A stretch of 64,000 bases of DNA from Hyaloraphidium curvatum (GCA_025558095.1 JAIVFI010000012.1:186001-250000); one strand, 5' to 3'; shown: positions 1 to 11,957, counted from the first letter of the stretch. Notes: a model not told the origin generated them from the letters alone. Program-made: numbers and translations.

Positions 1-271
1 GCGGGTCGGGCTGCTGGAGGAACTGGCGCTTGAGGCCCTTGAGCATCTCGATCGCCTCTGAGCGATCGGGAGGACGGTCAGCGGGGGAAATGAGCAACAA
101 CGTGGTCGAGAAACCCACGGCTGACGGGGAGCTGACCCGGGGGCGGGTCGTGCGCCGCCCGAGCGACCTTGTTCTCGAGGTGGTTGAACCGCGCCTGGCC
201 TGTGAGGTGGCTGGGAAGGAGGACGTCGGCGTCAGCTCCCGTGCCGTGCGAGAGCGGCGTTGGGATCCGCA

Positions 272-3138
272 CTACATGAAACGGCCCTTAAGCGTGCGGA
301 TGAAAGAGTCGCGCTGCCGCTTGGCGTTCTTGACGGCGACGAGGTTGGTTGGGTCGACGGGCGCCGGCTGCTGCCGGTAGAACAAGTCCATGTCGACCTC
401 CTGGATCGAGTTTCTCTCGCCTGGAAAGGTCCGTCAGAGGGCATTCTGGTGCCGCCCGACAGAGCGCGCTCACCAAAGTCGTTGCCGAGGATCTTGCAGT
501 TCAGGCCGAGCACCCACGTCGCGGCCGGCGTTCCGGGACAGCTGTAAAAGTTGATCATCTGCCCCTCGGTGGCCTGCGCCGGCGGCGTCGGCCACGGGTA
601 CAACGGCTTGCGCCGCTTCTTGTAGAACTCGGCGATGCTGTGTGCGAAACGGCCTGCGAAGTGGAGCGTCAGCATGGCCTTGGTCGGCGCAATCACGACC
701 AGGCTCACGTCGGTAGTGAGGATCCGTCTTCCGCAGCACATTCTTGGTCCGCAGGAAGATCATGATCCGCGAGTGCTTGCTGTCCGTACTGAACCGCCAA
801 AAGGTGACCGGGATTGGCCGTCCTGGTCGACGTGCGCGTGAGCAGACCTCGAGCTCGCCAGAGCCGCCGCGGCGCTCACCTCCGCGGGCCTCGTTGCCCT
901 TGTTGTAGGTCATGACCATCGGCTTGCGGATGCACTGCTGCAGAGTGAACTGCGGCTCGTCGCGCACCTCCATGCGCACGGCGCGGCTGCGTTTTGCGGA
1001 GAAGAGGAGGTCCAACAGCCTGTTTTCCATCATCTTGCGCTGGGCGGCGTTGCCGGCGTTGAAGATTTCCGAGTCGGAGAACTGCGTGCGCGTCGCGTGG
1101 CGGTCGACGTATCGGGGCACGAGGGGGGAGAGGAAGCCGACCGGCAGGATGGGGTTGTTGGGGTCGTCGTCCTGGAGGTCGTTGCGGTTGAGGTGGACCA
1201 GGAGCCGGGCCGAGATCTTGCCGTCGAAAATGACTTCGTCTGCCGCCGCATTGAGCGGGCAAGAGCAAAATGACGGCGACGCTTGACACCTACACGGCTC
1301 CCGCTTGGCGGAAAGGTTAAGGAGCCGAAGCGGCGCCTTGGGCTTGACCCATTCCGGGTGTTCGGCCGACTCGTACTCGACGGGAACGATGTACGACATG
1401 AAGCTGGGCGGACACGTCGTCGATCGTGAGCCGCCAAACCGCCGAGGTCGGCAGACGACCTACTTGACGAGCGTGCGAAGCTTCGACGCCACCTCGGGGA
1501 ACTTGCGGATCACGTAGCTCCAATCGCCCGCCGTCCGCCAGTCCTTGAGCGTCTCCACCGTGGGCTCCACCGTCGAGTCCCACGGCACGACGGTGGTGCC
1601 CTCAAGGACGAAGGTGAGGTAGTAGCGAAAACGGCTGCAAGGCGTCAAGGGGATCAGCTCATTCAGTCGACCATGTGCGGCCAGCGGAGAGACCCACAGA
1701 AACCAGCCGGCGATGCGGCGGCGGACGTTGGGGAAACCGGGGCCGTCCGCGTTGACGGTCACGCCGCCAAAGTAAAACCTCCACATGACGGGGCAGGCGA
1801 AGGCGAACTGCTTTCCCCTGACGGCCCTGGGCTTGTTCCCGAGGGTCAGCCGTTCAGCTGGCGAAACGGGCAGTGATCGGTGAGCCGCTGCTGGAACGAG
1901 ACGACGAGCGAGGCGTACCCATACGAATCCGCTGCGCCAGGGGAATGTGCGTGGTGTCGGCGCTGTCCTTGAGCAGCGCAAAAAAGCACCTATACATCCA
2001 TGACTCAAAGTTGGCGGCGTAGTCGTTGCGGGCGTCTGCGGCGGCACAGTCAGGGCCAACGAGGCTCGCGGCGGCTCCGCAGCAGCCCACCCGTGGCCAT
2101 CTCCACCGACATGGGCCTGTAGACCTCCTTGGACGGAAGGAAGGGGAACTTTTGCTCCGCAACGGGCAGCGGGTCCGTCCACTCGGGCCGCATCTGGCCG
2201 TCGGCGCCGGCCCTGCCCTCCATAAGCACCGTCGGCGCAGGGTCCGGGAACTGTTGGTTGGCCGGCCACGCTGAGGAGAAGTAGGATTAGCGACGCGAGA
2301 TGGCGACGTTGAATAGCCCTACACGGATTGACGCACGCCCCCGGAACCCAGATGCGCTGATAGTACCGCTCCAAAGGCCGGATCCACGGTGCTCGCCATC
2401 CGGGAGCAGAGCGTCCGACGCCGGTTTCGACGGGGACCCCTGCCTCTGTGGTCAGCAGTGAAGGCTTGCGGACAAGGTCGGCACCCACTTGGCGCGCCTC
2501 GGTGGCACATCATGAGCGCCTCGAAAAACATCTGCTTGTGGTCGAGCACGCGGAACGAGCTGCCGACGTTGACGTGGTGCGGCGGCTTCAGCGGGTCGTC
2601 GACTGTGAAACATGCAATTGGGCAGAGCAACGACAGCGGAGCGCCGGGGAACCAACCGGTCGCGGCGAGGATGTTGTAATCCGTGTTCCAATCCAACATG
2701 GCTGTCGGATCGTTCATCAGGACGTTGTACGCCCAGGTGTCGATGGGCGTCGCGGGGCGCTCGTCGGGCAGGCCTGTGAAGGCCGTCCAGTCTGTGCGGG
2801 GGGCGGAAAGGAGGAAAGATAAGCAACGCAGTACGACAAGAGCGGAGGGAGAACGAACCCCGAGGTACGTAGGCCTGGCCGTCCCACCGCAGAAGCCCAA
2901 ACTCGGGCAGCGCGGCGAGCCGGTTCGTCTCGTACCGGAAGAAAGCGTACAGGAGATCCATGGCCCGCATCCGGGCGTCCGAAGTGACATGGACGAGCAT
3001 CCCGCACACGCCGGAGACGGCGCGCCGGTCTTGCCGCCGGGGGCCGAAGGTCTCGCGGTTGAGGTTGCTGGTAATGTCCCCCAGCGGGTGGCCCGCCGCG
3101 TAGCCCCAGGACCCGCGGTTCTTGTTTGGTGTCGACAT
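272..3138 (-). CDS. Unrecognised multi-exon protein
   Basis: I do not recognise this protein. From ATG at 3138 the reading frame can be followed through about eight exons joined by GT-AG introns of roughly 50-70 nt to a TAG at 272-274. Clear junctions include RTLV|NFMSYIVP near 1460/1400, and exons starting DWTAFTGLP (near 2790), NPSWPANQQF (near 2270) and EVIFDGKISAR (near 1240). The product would be about 750 residues, rich in aromatic residues and Pro, with no obvious signal peptide or membrane segment, and a basic C-terminus ending LKGRFM. Protein-like composition over every exon and consistent splice sites argue for a real gene. It could be lineage-specific or an old viral or mobile-element gene; nothing visible decides this. 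The last intron, before the exon starting EVDMDLFY near 395, is the least certain. Confidence 0.6.
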
Positions 3139-5565
3139 GTCAAAGTTGCCTAGAGGTCCGTGGCCAAGCCGCCCACGACCGACGTGGCAGGGGGCGGCGG
3201 AGCGAGAAGGTGTCGGCCGGGGCTGTGCCCCAGCAGTGATGCCGAGCACGACGCCTGCGAATGATGGGCCGCGTTAGCGTCGAGTACCGTGGAGGAAGAG
3301 GGGCGCTCTCGCGCCGGAGCCGGCGGACGACGCGCCGACCGACTGCGCGGGCGGAACGGCGAAAACGCGCGTCCGAGCGCGTCGCGGGCGCGGAGAAAAG
3401 GCAGCGATAGGGGCTCCGTCGTCGGAGGGCGCCCACGGCGCGTACTCACGGCCGACGTTCACGCAGAGATGGGGGGAGACGAACGCGGTGTTCGGATTCC
3501 GCGCGGGAAGCAGCCGCGGCTGGGGCGGAAGCCTCGAAGTTGCCACCCAGAATCCGCAGAGACGGCACGCCTGCGGAGAACCAAGATTCTCTGGAGCACT
3601 GAGGACAAAGGGATGGACGGATGAAGTGACGGCTCCTTGAAACGCGCGTGTCGATGAACATGCGTCCCCTGCGTGCGGGTTTCGCCAAGCGGCAAGAGCG
3701 TCCGAGATCTCGGACATCTCGCACGGGATAACCCGTCAAATGTGCTTCTGACCGTGTTACGAGCTTGGGCGGCGCATCAGCTGGCTTCGATCCGATATGG
3801 ATACGCCCGAGAATCTACGGGCACCTGGACCGATGCAATGCTCAGAAGCCATGATGCTTTCTAGCATGTGGCGACGTATCCGAAGCCGTTGCACTCGGTT
3901 CTAGGTCTCTACAGCCACTGTGTTTGGGTTAGCAATTGGGGCATTCCGTGCGCAGAGAAACATGCCTCCGATCTGGCCTCTCTGACGGCGACGTCTTCGA
4001 GCTTGGCGCTCTTTCTCCAGCAGAATATGATGGCGCTGACTGTCTTCCCCAGGATTTTGGGCGGGGATCCCCTCCTAGCTCACCTGGGGCTGTGGATCGG
4101 GATTTGTGAGGGTCTATTAGGAGGTTCATTGATTTCGGCACGGAGCGCAGCGTCGCTTTGTTTGCGCTTCGAGCCGATCGGCCGAACTGCTCAATTGGTC
4201 GGCGGTTTCTCGCTTCCCCGTCGCGCTATGCCACCGGCAATGCCGCGGAGCCGGAGTTCTTTTTCCGATGCAATCAGTCTGCATCGATCCGCGTCGCGTA
4301 CGCGGCCTCTGGGGGCCAGCATCGGCCAGGATGATCGCGTGCCGACCGCACCGGCGCTGTCACAGCCATGTGGCTCGAGGCGGATCATCTTCCCGAGCGC
4401 CGGGTGTTTGTTGGGGCTCTGGAGCTAGCGCGGTGTCTCTTGGTTCCCGCTTGATGCCGATGTCCCGCAACTGGCGCCGTCGACCCGGACATGCGGAGAC
4501 CGCGGTCTGCGGATCCTCCCAATTCCCTTCTCTCGCGCGTATACACGTCGTCTCCGGCCTTCTGTGTTCGCGCGGGACGCCTGGCTCTAATTCAGCCGGC
4601 AGCGTCGTCACGTTCGAGGTCGGGCTCTGCCTAACCTGTTCCCGCGCCGAGTCTTGTTAAGCCCCTGTCGTGCGGCGCACCGCAAATTTGCTCGTTTGCT
4701 CCACGCTGATAAACGTCATTCTTTCTCGTGGCCCTTTGCGCAAGGATTGCCTTTCCTCGGCCCACCGGTCGGTTGCGATGCCGGCGCATGGCTCCCTGGC
4801 TCGAAGCAACCGCGTTGCGGCGGCATCCCGCCGTTGCTGCTCCTGAACGGCTGTTTCTGAGCAAATGTGGTTTCCGCAGCGCGACATCAGATTGCCTGCT
4901 AACCTGCGAGTCAGAGGGTCTGCGAGGGAGACGGTTCATCTGACCTCTCGTTGTCGGATTGACACTCCAGCATCCTTTGCAATAGAGATCATTAGGCACC
5001 GGCTCAAAATCATCAACATCAGCTACAGATACCGTCTACGGTCTCGAGTCGTGTGACGATATTGGCCCCCAAGGGTCCGCGACGAATCCAGGGCCCAACA
5101 ACCAGCATCACCTTCGGAACCCCTGGCCTCGCCATGTCGCCATGCCCGGGTGGCACAGGCCGCGATAAACTTCGCGCCGCATAGCTTCAGGAGCGCCCGG
5201 GATCTGGCGCCGGCGTCGTGCGACGGTGGACCGTTGGCTGGTCCGACCAACCCCGATGCCATCGCGCGCGGGAGGCTGCCCTAAAGGCGTGAGCACATGA
5301 CAAGCTTGCCTTCTTTATCCCAGCCCTGTTCGCCCGGGTGGCGAACGCGATGGGGGAGGGAGGAACAGTGGAGAGCGCATCTCTGTGCCGGCGAATTCGG
5401 CCAGCTGTCTGATCCAGATGACGAGAATTCATTCCGTGCTTGCCCATTCGCTCTCTTGCAATGTTAAGTGGGATCGTTTTCTGCGGCCTGGGATGGCCGC
5501 ATGGGCTTCTGCGCGGCCTCCGCCGGAACACCTAATCATCGGTGCACCGTGGAACGCCCACGGCA
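3139..5565. other. Long intergenic or decayed region
   Basis: No supportable gene here. Open frames exist on both strands but none shows coding-like composition, splice logic or a recognisable family. From about 3700 to 5060 base composition is visibly less GC-rich than the flanking genes, which suits old, decayed mobile DNA or long intergenic sequence. The 3139-3450 part is the likely upstream region of the minus-strand gene that starts at 3138. Confidence 0.4.
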
Positions 5566-7070
5566 ATGGCGCCCAAGAAGGAAGCCAGTGCCGCGTCGGC
5601 GAAGCAGAAGAAGGTCGAAGCGGAGCAGGAGCGGCGCGAGGCGGAGCTGGAGGCAGCCGCGGACGCGCTGGAAGAGCGGAGAGCGAAGCGCGAAGAGGCG
5701 CGCCTCGCGCTCGCCGCCTTCGAGGACCCTCTGCCGGATGGCAGCGCGCTCGAGTTCCTGTGCAGCCGCGGCGGGGTGGACAGGAGCAAGCTGGACGCCG
5801 AAACCGTGGCCGCGTCATCATGAAGGACAAGGTGTTGGAGTGGTGGGGGGGGAAGAGCGTCGGGCAGGCCGTGAACAAGGCCGATGCGTACTACGGAGAG
5901 TACGGCGTCAAGCCCGCTAAGCGGGTACGTGTTGTCGCTGGAGCCGGCGGACTGCTTGCTGACGCACCGCCGCTTAGGACATCCTGAAGAAGGAGCTGAC
6001 GGCGATCTTCCAGAAGCTCAACGAAGGCAAGCTGCTCAAGAACAACCTGGTGGGTTTGTGCGGATCTATTTCCTGCCCTGCTTCGACGCGTCCGCCGCAG
6101 GGGCAGGCCGAAACCGCCGTCAACGTCGCCAAAACGCACGTCAAGAAGCTGCTCGAGCAGCAGCAGAAGGAGGCAGCCAACAACTCGTCGAAGGCGAGCA
6201 AGGCCGTCCCGCGCGAACCGGACTCGGACGACGAGAGCGACGAGGAGACGGATAGGCCCAAGAGCGCGCCGATGCGGCAGTCGACGCCTCCGGCTGGCAA
6301 GGGCAAGGAAGCCCCCTCCCGCAACACGCGCCGCAACCCCGACGCCAGCGGCTCCTCGTCGTCGTCGACCGCAGTGGCGTCGTCGTCGGCCTCTCCCTCC
6401 GTCGGCCCCTTCGCCCCCCGCCCGCGTGGCCCCTGTGCCGAACCCGACGCCAGCACTTTCGACCTGCTCGACCCGGCCGGCCGCGCGGTGAGCGCCAAGG
6501 GCATCCGCTTCATTGAGCAGGCGCCGGAGCGCAAGGCGCCGGCGCCTGCAGCCCGCAAGGCCGCCGGCGGTCGGAAGCAGAAGGCTGCGGACGGGCCGCC
6601 CACGCGGGCCGACGTCTTCTTCCGGCAGCAACGAATGGCGGAGATTGAAGACAAGGATCCTGCCCTCTTCCAGGACAGGAAGAGGATGATGCAACAGCTC
6701 GACGCGGAGTGGAAGCGTAAGCCCGCTGGTCGACGTGCATTCGCCCAGATCTCACGAGTGACGTGCAAACTTCCAGAGCTTTCGAAGGTGGAGAAGAAGG
6801 AGCTCGCAGAGACCGTCAAGGAGCTGAAGTTGGCCTACGAGGTGCGCCGACAGGGGACGATTTGAAGAGCGCGTCTGACCTCGCCGTGCCTTTCCTCAGC
6901 AGGGCAACGACGGCGATGTGGTGGACTCGGACCACGATGTGGGGATGCGGTCGGCCGCCGAGGACGAAGACGACGAGGAGGAGAAGGTCGCCAGGCGCCC
7001 CGCGCCCCGCAAGCGCAGGCGGCTGGACGACGAGGACGAGGAGGACGAGGAGGACAGCTGCGACGGGTAG
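5566..7070 (+). CDS. HMG-box-like nuclear protein with acidic tail
   Basis: Probable chromatin or nuclear protein. ATG at 5566 opens a Lys/Glu/Ala-rich helical N-terminus (AEQERREAELEAAADA), then a segment with KDKVLEWWGGKSVGQ. A Ser-rich linker (DSDDESDEETDR) leads to a region resembling an HMG box (ADVFFRQQRMAEIEDKDPAL ... LDAEWKRKPAG, about 6610-6730). It ends in a KRRR motif and an Asp/Glu run with TAG at 7068-7070. Introns near 5939-5978 and 6050-6100 and at 6842-6902 are GT-AG. The join near 5760-5823 is odd: the frame changes with no ordinary intron. A 50-nt GTGGAC...AAG intron or a 20-nt GTGGCC...AAG intron would restore it, or there is an indel. The HMG-box call rests on the aromatic/basic spacing only. 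Confidence 0.6.
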
Positions 7071-8406
7071 GCCCGCTTGGCCGCCGTGCCCGCGAGCTCC
7101 GAGACGGTGCCCTCCGCGGTGCGCACCGAAAGCACCCAGAACCCGCCGTCCCCAAGTGTCCGGGTTCTGCAGCTCCACGCTGACAATGTGCACGCTGGCG
7201 CCAAGGCGCCTGATGTCCATGCGCAGCTGACTCGCGTCCATGGAACCGACCTCGGGGACGGAGAGGATCTGCACCACAAAGGTTCGGAGCTTGGGCGGGA
7301 GCCGGAGCTTGGCCAGGTGTTGGGGGTAAGCGAACGAGACGACGGTGAGGTGCTCCCCTTGAACACTGCAAACACCCCTGCCGGCCCCACACCCGTGCGA
7401 GCTACTGTGGCCGCGGGCGGGGGCCGGCAGCGACCGGGCACGTCGTGCTTTTCGGCTCCGGCCGTCTAGCGCGGCGCCGGCGCGGTGGGCGCGGTGCGCG
7501 GACCGGGGACGCGTTGGGGACCGCGGTCACCCGACCCGGTGTTCACACGCGGCTGGAGCCGCGCCGCTGCCGTCTGAGGGTTTGGCTGGCCTCGGACGGC
7601 GCGGCGCTCGCTCGGCAGGCCCTCGCGGCGCTTCTCCGTGATCCGGCGGCCGACCGTGGTCGCCGGCAAACAACGAGGCGCGCCCTCTCGGCGCGACTCG
7701 GCGGCTGCAAGGCTTGGACACGGCCGCAGCCACTTTTCCACGACTTCAGCGGACTTCAGCAACTCGTTGGAGCACGTGGCGGCGCGTTGATCCGGCGCTG
7801 CGTTGGGGCTCCCTCGCTCGACACTCGGACTAATGCGAGGACAGGTTTCCCGTCGAAAAGGCTTGGTCTCGTCGAGGTCTCGCCGAAGTAGACGCTGCGT
7901 TGGTGCGGCCTGCCTCAAACTGGACTCATGGGTTATGGGACAAGTGCAGTGGTGTGGCTTGAGCCCTCGCGGCTTGGAGTCCTCACGTGACTTGTTCCTG
8001 CGGGTGGCGGCGGAGGGATAGGGGAGAGGGCCGGGGGAAGGGGCTGGAGGAAAGGGGGGGGCGCATTTTCTTCTCAGCTGTGTGTCCAGGAGTCTTCAAG
8101 TGGTGGAAGTGGGCCCGGTCAAGCCGACCTGTGTCGTCGACCCATGCCCGGACTCTTCCTGCTTCCGTGAACACCGCTTGGTTCTCCACGTGCCGAAGTT
8201 GAGAGGCACCACAGAGGGTCGCGCCCGACAGTCTACTCGTGACACTCTGGATTGCTTTCTATGCAGCGGCGGATTTCGTCGGGTTTGCCCCGCTGCACGG
8301 TGCCGCCACCTCACTGAGGCAACTCACTGAGGCGGACTTCTCTAAGGAATTGACGGAATGGCCTGATGCGCGCCTTAAGCGTGATCGAAAACCTAGTGGC
8401 ATCGAT
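7071..8406. other. Region with coding remnants, no intact gene
   Basis: Between the acidic nuclear gene and the minus-strand ORF at 8407 I find no intact gene. It contains a minus-strand protein-like stretch (7078-7375) listed separately. A second minus-strand frame, about 7550-7800 (NELLKSAEVVEKWL), looks mildly protein-like but has no start, splice partner or family. The rest is featureless, with a G-rich stretch at 8020-8065. Confidence 0.35.
7078..7375 (-). pseudogene. Protein-like minus-strand remnant, frameshifted
   Basis: On the minus strand a good acceptor (TTTGCAG, near 7367) is followed by a coherent protein stretch: GEHLTVVSFAYPQHLAKL, then VQILSVPEVGSMDASQL and VHIVSVELQN. A shift of frame near 7140, with no GT-AG site available, is followed by GGFWVLSVRTAEGTVSEL. 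Beyond that the frame runs into the complement of the plus-strand acidic tail and becomes Ser-only, so it cannot be followed. The alternation of hydrophobic and polar residues looks like a beta-rich domain; I do not recognise the family. It may be a decayed gene or an exon with a sequencing indel. Confidence 0.3.
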
Positions 8407-8688
8407 TTACTCATTGTAGTACGACGCCGGCGGATAGACCAGACCAGACCAGACCACACTATCCATGCCTTCCAGGAGAGCAAAGGAGAGATCGGCCGCA
8501 GCGGGGTCCAGGAAGGGGTCCAGTTCCAGGAACAGGCGCTCCGGCTTGAAGGCAGTGAGCTTGGCGAGGTCCTTGATGTCCGTCTGCCAGCACGCCCAGG
8601 TGCGAATGCGTTCCAGAATGCGGTCTGGCACCACCGCACCGCCACTAGGGGGTCCCATGGGGTACGGCTCAACGTGGATGCGGCGCAA
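8407..8688 (-). CDS. Orphan small ORF, possible F-box-like start
   Basis: A 93-codon minus-strand ORF with protein-like composition (VPDRILERIRTWACWQ, then LFLELDPFLDPAAADLSF) ending at 8407. The VPDRILERI segment vaguely recalls an F-box start, but the defining later positions are not visible. It could also be the 3' exon of a gene whose upstream part lies under the reverse-transcriptase remnant. No paralogue is seen in the window. Low confidence that it is expressed. Confidence 0.3.
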   Translation of the reverse strand: MRRIHVEPYPMGPPSGGAVVPDRILERIRTWACWQTDIKDLAKLTAFKPERLFLELDPFLDPAAADLSFALLEGMDSVVWSGLVYPPASYYNE

Positions 8689-8738
8689 GGACCCCGCAGG
8701 TCGAGGCCAACCTCCGTTCCAAATATCCGGCGTCTGGC

Positions 8739-9862
8739 TTGGCGGTCTCCCCGCCGGCCGTCCTAGATGCCATCCTTCCCCCCTCGCCCGACCTTCGGCC
8801 CCCCTCCCTTGTCCTCCCCGGCCTCGACCGCGTGGCCGTTCGGCGTCTGTGCTTCGTCTACATCAAGAACCACCTCAGCTCGCGCGGCGCGGGGCCGACG
8901 GGCTGGAATTGGTCCATCCTGAATGCGGCGTTCAGCACCCACGGGGACCCCCTTCGTGTGGCTCTCGACCCGATTGCGGAACTTGTGGAGCTGTGGGCAG
9001 GCGGGGCAGGCGACGTGGACGATGAGGCCCGGGCGGTCCTTTCTGCCCAGCGTGGCCTGTCGTTTGCGAAGCCCGAGAACAGGCCCGGCCCCGCCCCATC
9101 GGGATCCTCGACATCATCGTACGCCTCACGTCCGCCATGACGAGTCGTGCGCATCGGCCGGCGCTCAAGTTGGCAACCAGCCGATATGCATGGAGCGGAT
9201 CAACGTCCGGCGTTCAGGCGGTTGGGGCCACGGTGGAGGCGGCCCTGGCGCGCGATCCCACCCGGGCCGGCATCGCTCTGGATTCGACCAATGCTCACAA
9301 CAACTTCCCTCGCGCCGTTGCCTTCGAGGAGGTCCGGGAGCACATGCCGGGCATGGCTCCCTGGGCCAGGACTCTGCTCTCGCGCCCGTCTAAAGTGACG
9401 TTTGCTGACCCATCTGGGCTCCGCCGGGAGCCGCTTATTATTTATAGCTACGCGGGAGCCGCCCAGGGAGCTGCGGATGCCGGACCCTTGTTCGATCTGA
9501 CCAACTCCCGACTCCTGCGGCCAGCTCGGGACGTCCCCAACGTCGTTGCGCTCTCGATTTCGGACAACACCACCATTCTCGGCCCTCCTGAGGCGGCATT
9601 CCGCGCCGTCGAGCTGGTCGAGCAGTCGTACGGGGCCCACGGAATGAGCATCTCTCGCGAGCAATCCGAGGTATTCTCACCGGATCCTGACCCGGCCGCC
9701 CAACAGCGCCTTGCCGCGCTGGCAGCCCAGCACCGTCTACGCTACTCCCCGGCAGGCATCATCGTCGTCGGCATCCCCATCGGGACGGACGAGTTTGTGC
9801 GGCAACATGATTTCGGAGGCCCGGGCCAGTTCGACAGTGAGGATGGGGATGATCTCGAGTGA
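8739..9862 (+). pseudogene. Degenerate LINE-type reverse transcriptase
   Basis: Remnant of a non-LTR retrotransposon reverse transcriptase. The order of RT landmarks is preserved: GPTGWNWSILNAAF (finger region), FAKPENR then RPIGILDIIVRLTSAM, motif A as ALDSTNAHNNFPRA, motif B as YAGAAQGAADAGPLFDL, motif C as ALSISDNTTILGP, motif D as YGAHGMSISREQSEVFSP, and GIPIGTDEF. The catalytic (Y/L)xDD of motif C reads SDN, so the second aspartate is lost. The frame shifts by one base near 9085 between KPENR and RPIG. No endonuclease, RNase H or tail is attached; the frame stops at 9862. It therefore looks like an inactive fossil. The retrotransposon remnant near 55 kb may be from a related element. Confidence 0.7.
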
Positions 9863-10244
9863 TCTATCTTCGACAATGACATGGTGGGTTTGGTTGTGCT
9901 TTCTCCGACATTCGTTGACGTCCTACTCGGCCGAACAGGTTCAATGTACAATCGTCTTTTCAACAGGTTCGATGAACAACTTGCGAGACCAGTACGGAAC
10001 GCCGGTTTTCTAGCTCCAAGGAACAACAAAAACCACTTTGTTCTTGTAGATACACATCTACACGTCTGTTCTCTAGCGGGGGTTTGGGGCTGTTCCCGAC
10101 GGGTACACCCATCATGCCGATGTCCCCCAGTCCGAAGCCACCATCTCCAACGTCCAAAAACCGTCTCTTTAGTTGGCAACGAAGCCCTTGAAAGAGGTAT
10201 TCATGTATTCGATGAAGCTCGGCGAGAGACCTTCCTACACGACA
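9863..10244. other. Intergenic, upstream of aspartate kinase
   Basis: AT-richer than its surroundings and without a supportable ORF. It separates the reverse-transcriptase remnant from the aspartate kinase and presumably contains the latter's promoter; no clear TATA box or repeated motif was recognised. Confidence 0.4.
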
Positions 10245-11957
10245 ATGGCTTCAGTTCCAGGGCTCCGGGACCCCGGTGCCTCCTGCATCGTGCAGAAGTT
10301 TGGCGGAACCAGCCTCGGCACGGGAATTCTCGTCCGGCGGGCCGCCGGCATCGTCCGGTGAGCATGTCCCCCAGCTCCGTTGCAGGGCCTCCATCTTTAC
10401 GCCGCATTCACCAGGACTGCTCTCAACACATCTCGTCCGATAGTAGTCGTCTCTGCCTTGACGCCGCCTTCCGGGGAGAGCACCACGTCGCGCCTGCTGG
10501 AAGCGTGCGCGATGCTCGACGAGCGGAAGTACAAGTCCATCTTGCGGACGCTGGAAGCCGAGCATTTGCTAGCAGGATGGCTGGCCGCCGGCGGTGTCGG
10601 TCCCATCGGAAGCTTCCAGGCCAGGGAGACGGCCGAAGGTGCTGCGAGGCGACGGAAGGTGCTCAAGGAGATTGCCGATGACTTTGAGGGGCTGCGGCGG
10701 TTCCTTTACGCCTGTGGGACGATAGGCGAAACAACGCCGAGGAGCATGGACGTAGTCGTGAGCTTCGGGGAGAGGCTTGCGGCGAGGATCTTTGCCGCCG
10801 CGCTAGAATCCGAAGGAACAGCGGCGGCGTGCGTCTCGCTTGACAGCCTTGTCGAACGTCGGGACGCAAACGACCCCGTCGGGCAGTCCTTTTACGATTA
10901 CGCGGTCAGGAAGCTGAAGTGCATCTTAGATCCTTCCTTGGGAAGCTCGGACTCGTGGACCGTGCCAGTGATTTCTGGCTTCTTTGGCCACGTTCCCGGA
11001 GGTGTTGTGGGCTCGATCGGGCGCGGGTACGCAGATCTCACGGCCGCTCTGTGTGCCGCGGCAACCGGCTCGCCCGAGGTGCACCTGTACAAGGACGTTC
11101 GAGGCTTCTTTACCGGTGACCCGTCGCTCGTCGACAGCGCCTTGCTCCTCAGCAGCGTGACTTCGGCGGAGGCCGCTGAGCTCGCCTACTACGGCACCGA
11201 GACGTTGCACCCTGTTGCCGCCGAGCAGGCCTCTCGAGCCGGCATCACCGTCCGGATCCGCAGCCCCGCAGACCCGGACTGTCCCGGAACCGCAATCCTG
11301 CCTTCTGCTCCCCAAACTGCTCTTGCGCTACTGGCAACTGCTGTCAATCTCAAGCATCCGTGCATGACAATATCGCTTTCGCCGCCCCAGCGTCGCCATG
11401 AACCCGTCTTTATGGCGCGGATATTCACCCTCCTTGCTCGGCACAACATTGCTGCGGACCTGGTCTCCACCTCGCAGGCCAATGTCACTTTGGCATTGGC
11501 CCCGCGTCCGGTGCCGGACCTCAAGAGGCTTGTTGCGGATCTATCCCGTCTTGCCACGGTGTCTGTATGCGACAACGCCGCAGTGATCACCCTTGTTGGA
11601 GAATCGCTGCGGAGCGGGGGGGCGGATGTCCTGCTCCGGGCAATTGGCGGTGCTGGGATCAACATCGAAATGATCAGCGCCGGAGGTGGACGGACCAGCG
11701 TTTCCTGCGTCGTTCCTGGAGCCGACGGGCCCCGTGCACTGCGGGTTGCCCACGACGCGTGCGTTCTTGGACTGGGAAGGGACGCAGATCGTGCGAACGA
11801 TGCCGTGGAGGAGTTGAACTTGCTCCACCCCACTCCTCTTCCTGTCGTCTCGGGACTCTTGCTTAGAGCGACAGGCAGAAAGGAGGCGACGATAAAGGAG
11901 AGCTCATGGCAAGCGAGCGTTGATCGTGATGTAGATGTATGCTCCGCGACCGCATGA
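10245..11957 (+). CDS. HOM3: Aspartate kinase
   Basis: Phosphorylates L-aspartate with ATP, the first step toward threonine, methionine and isoleucine in fungi. Exon 1 (10245-10357) carries the amino-acid-kinase signature IVQKFGGTSLG. A 57-nt intron (10358-10414) joins R|TALNTSRPIVVVSA in frame. The 551-residue product has FGERLAARIF, VISGFFGH, the nucleotide-binding loop GRGYADLTAAL, DVRGFFTGDP and LAYYGTETLHP. Two C-terminal ACT-like regulatory segments follow (SLSPPQRRHEPVFMARIF; ITLVGESLRSGG), as expected for a feedback-controlled enzyme. ATG at 10245 is preferred because it leaves a short leader before the kinase core; in-frame ATGs at 10203 and 10212 are possible. The gene is convergent with the oxygenase ending at 12041. 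It is about the usual length for fungal aspartokinases and appears intact. Confidence 0.9.

Noticed and set aside
3868-4428. A 186-codon plus-strand ORF in the 3-5 kb gap
   Set aside because: Irregular composition, no homologous pattern and no splice partner; overlapping open frames of similar quality exist on the other strand.
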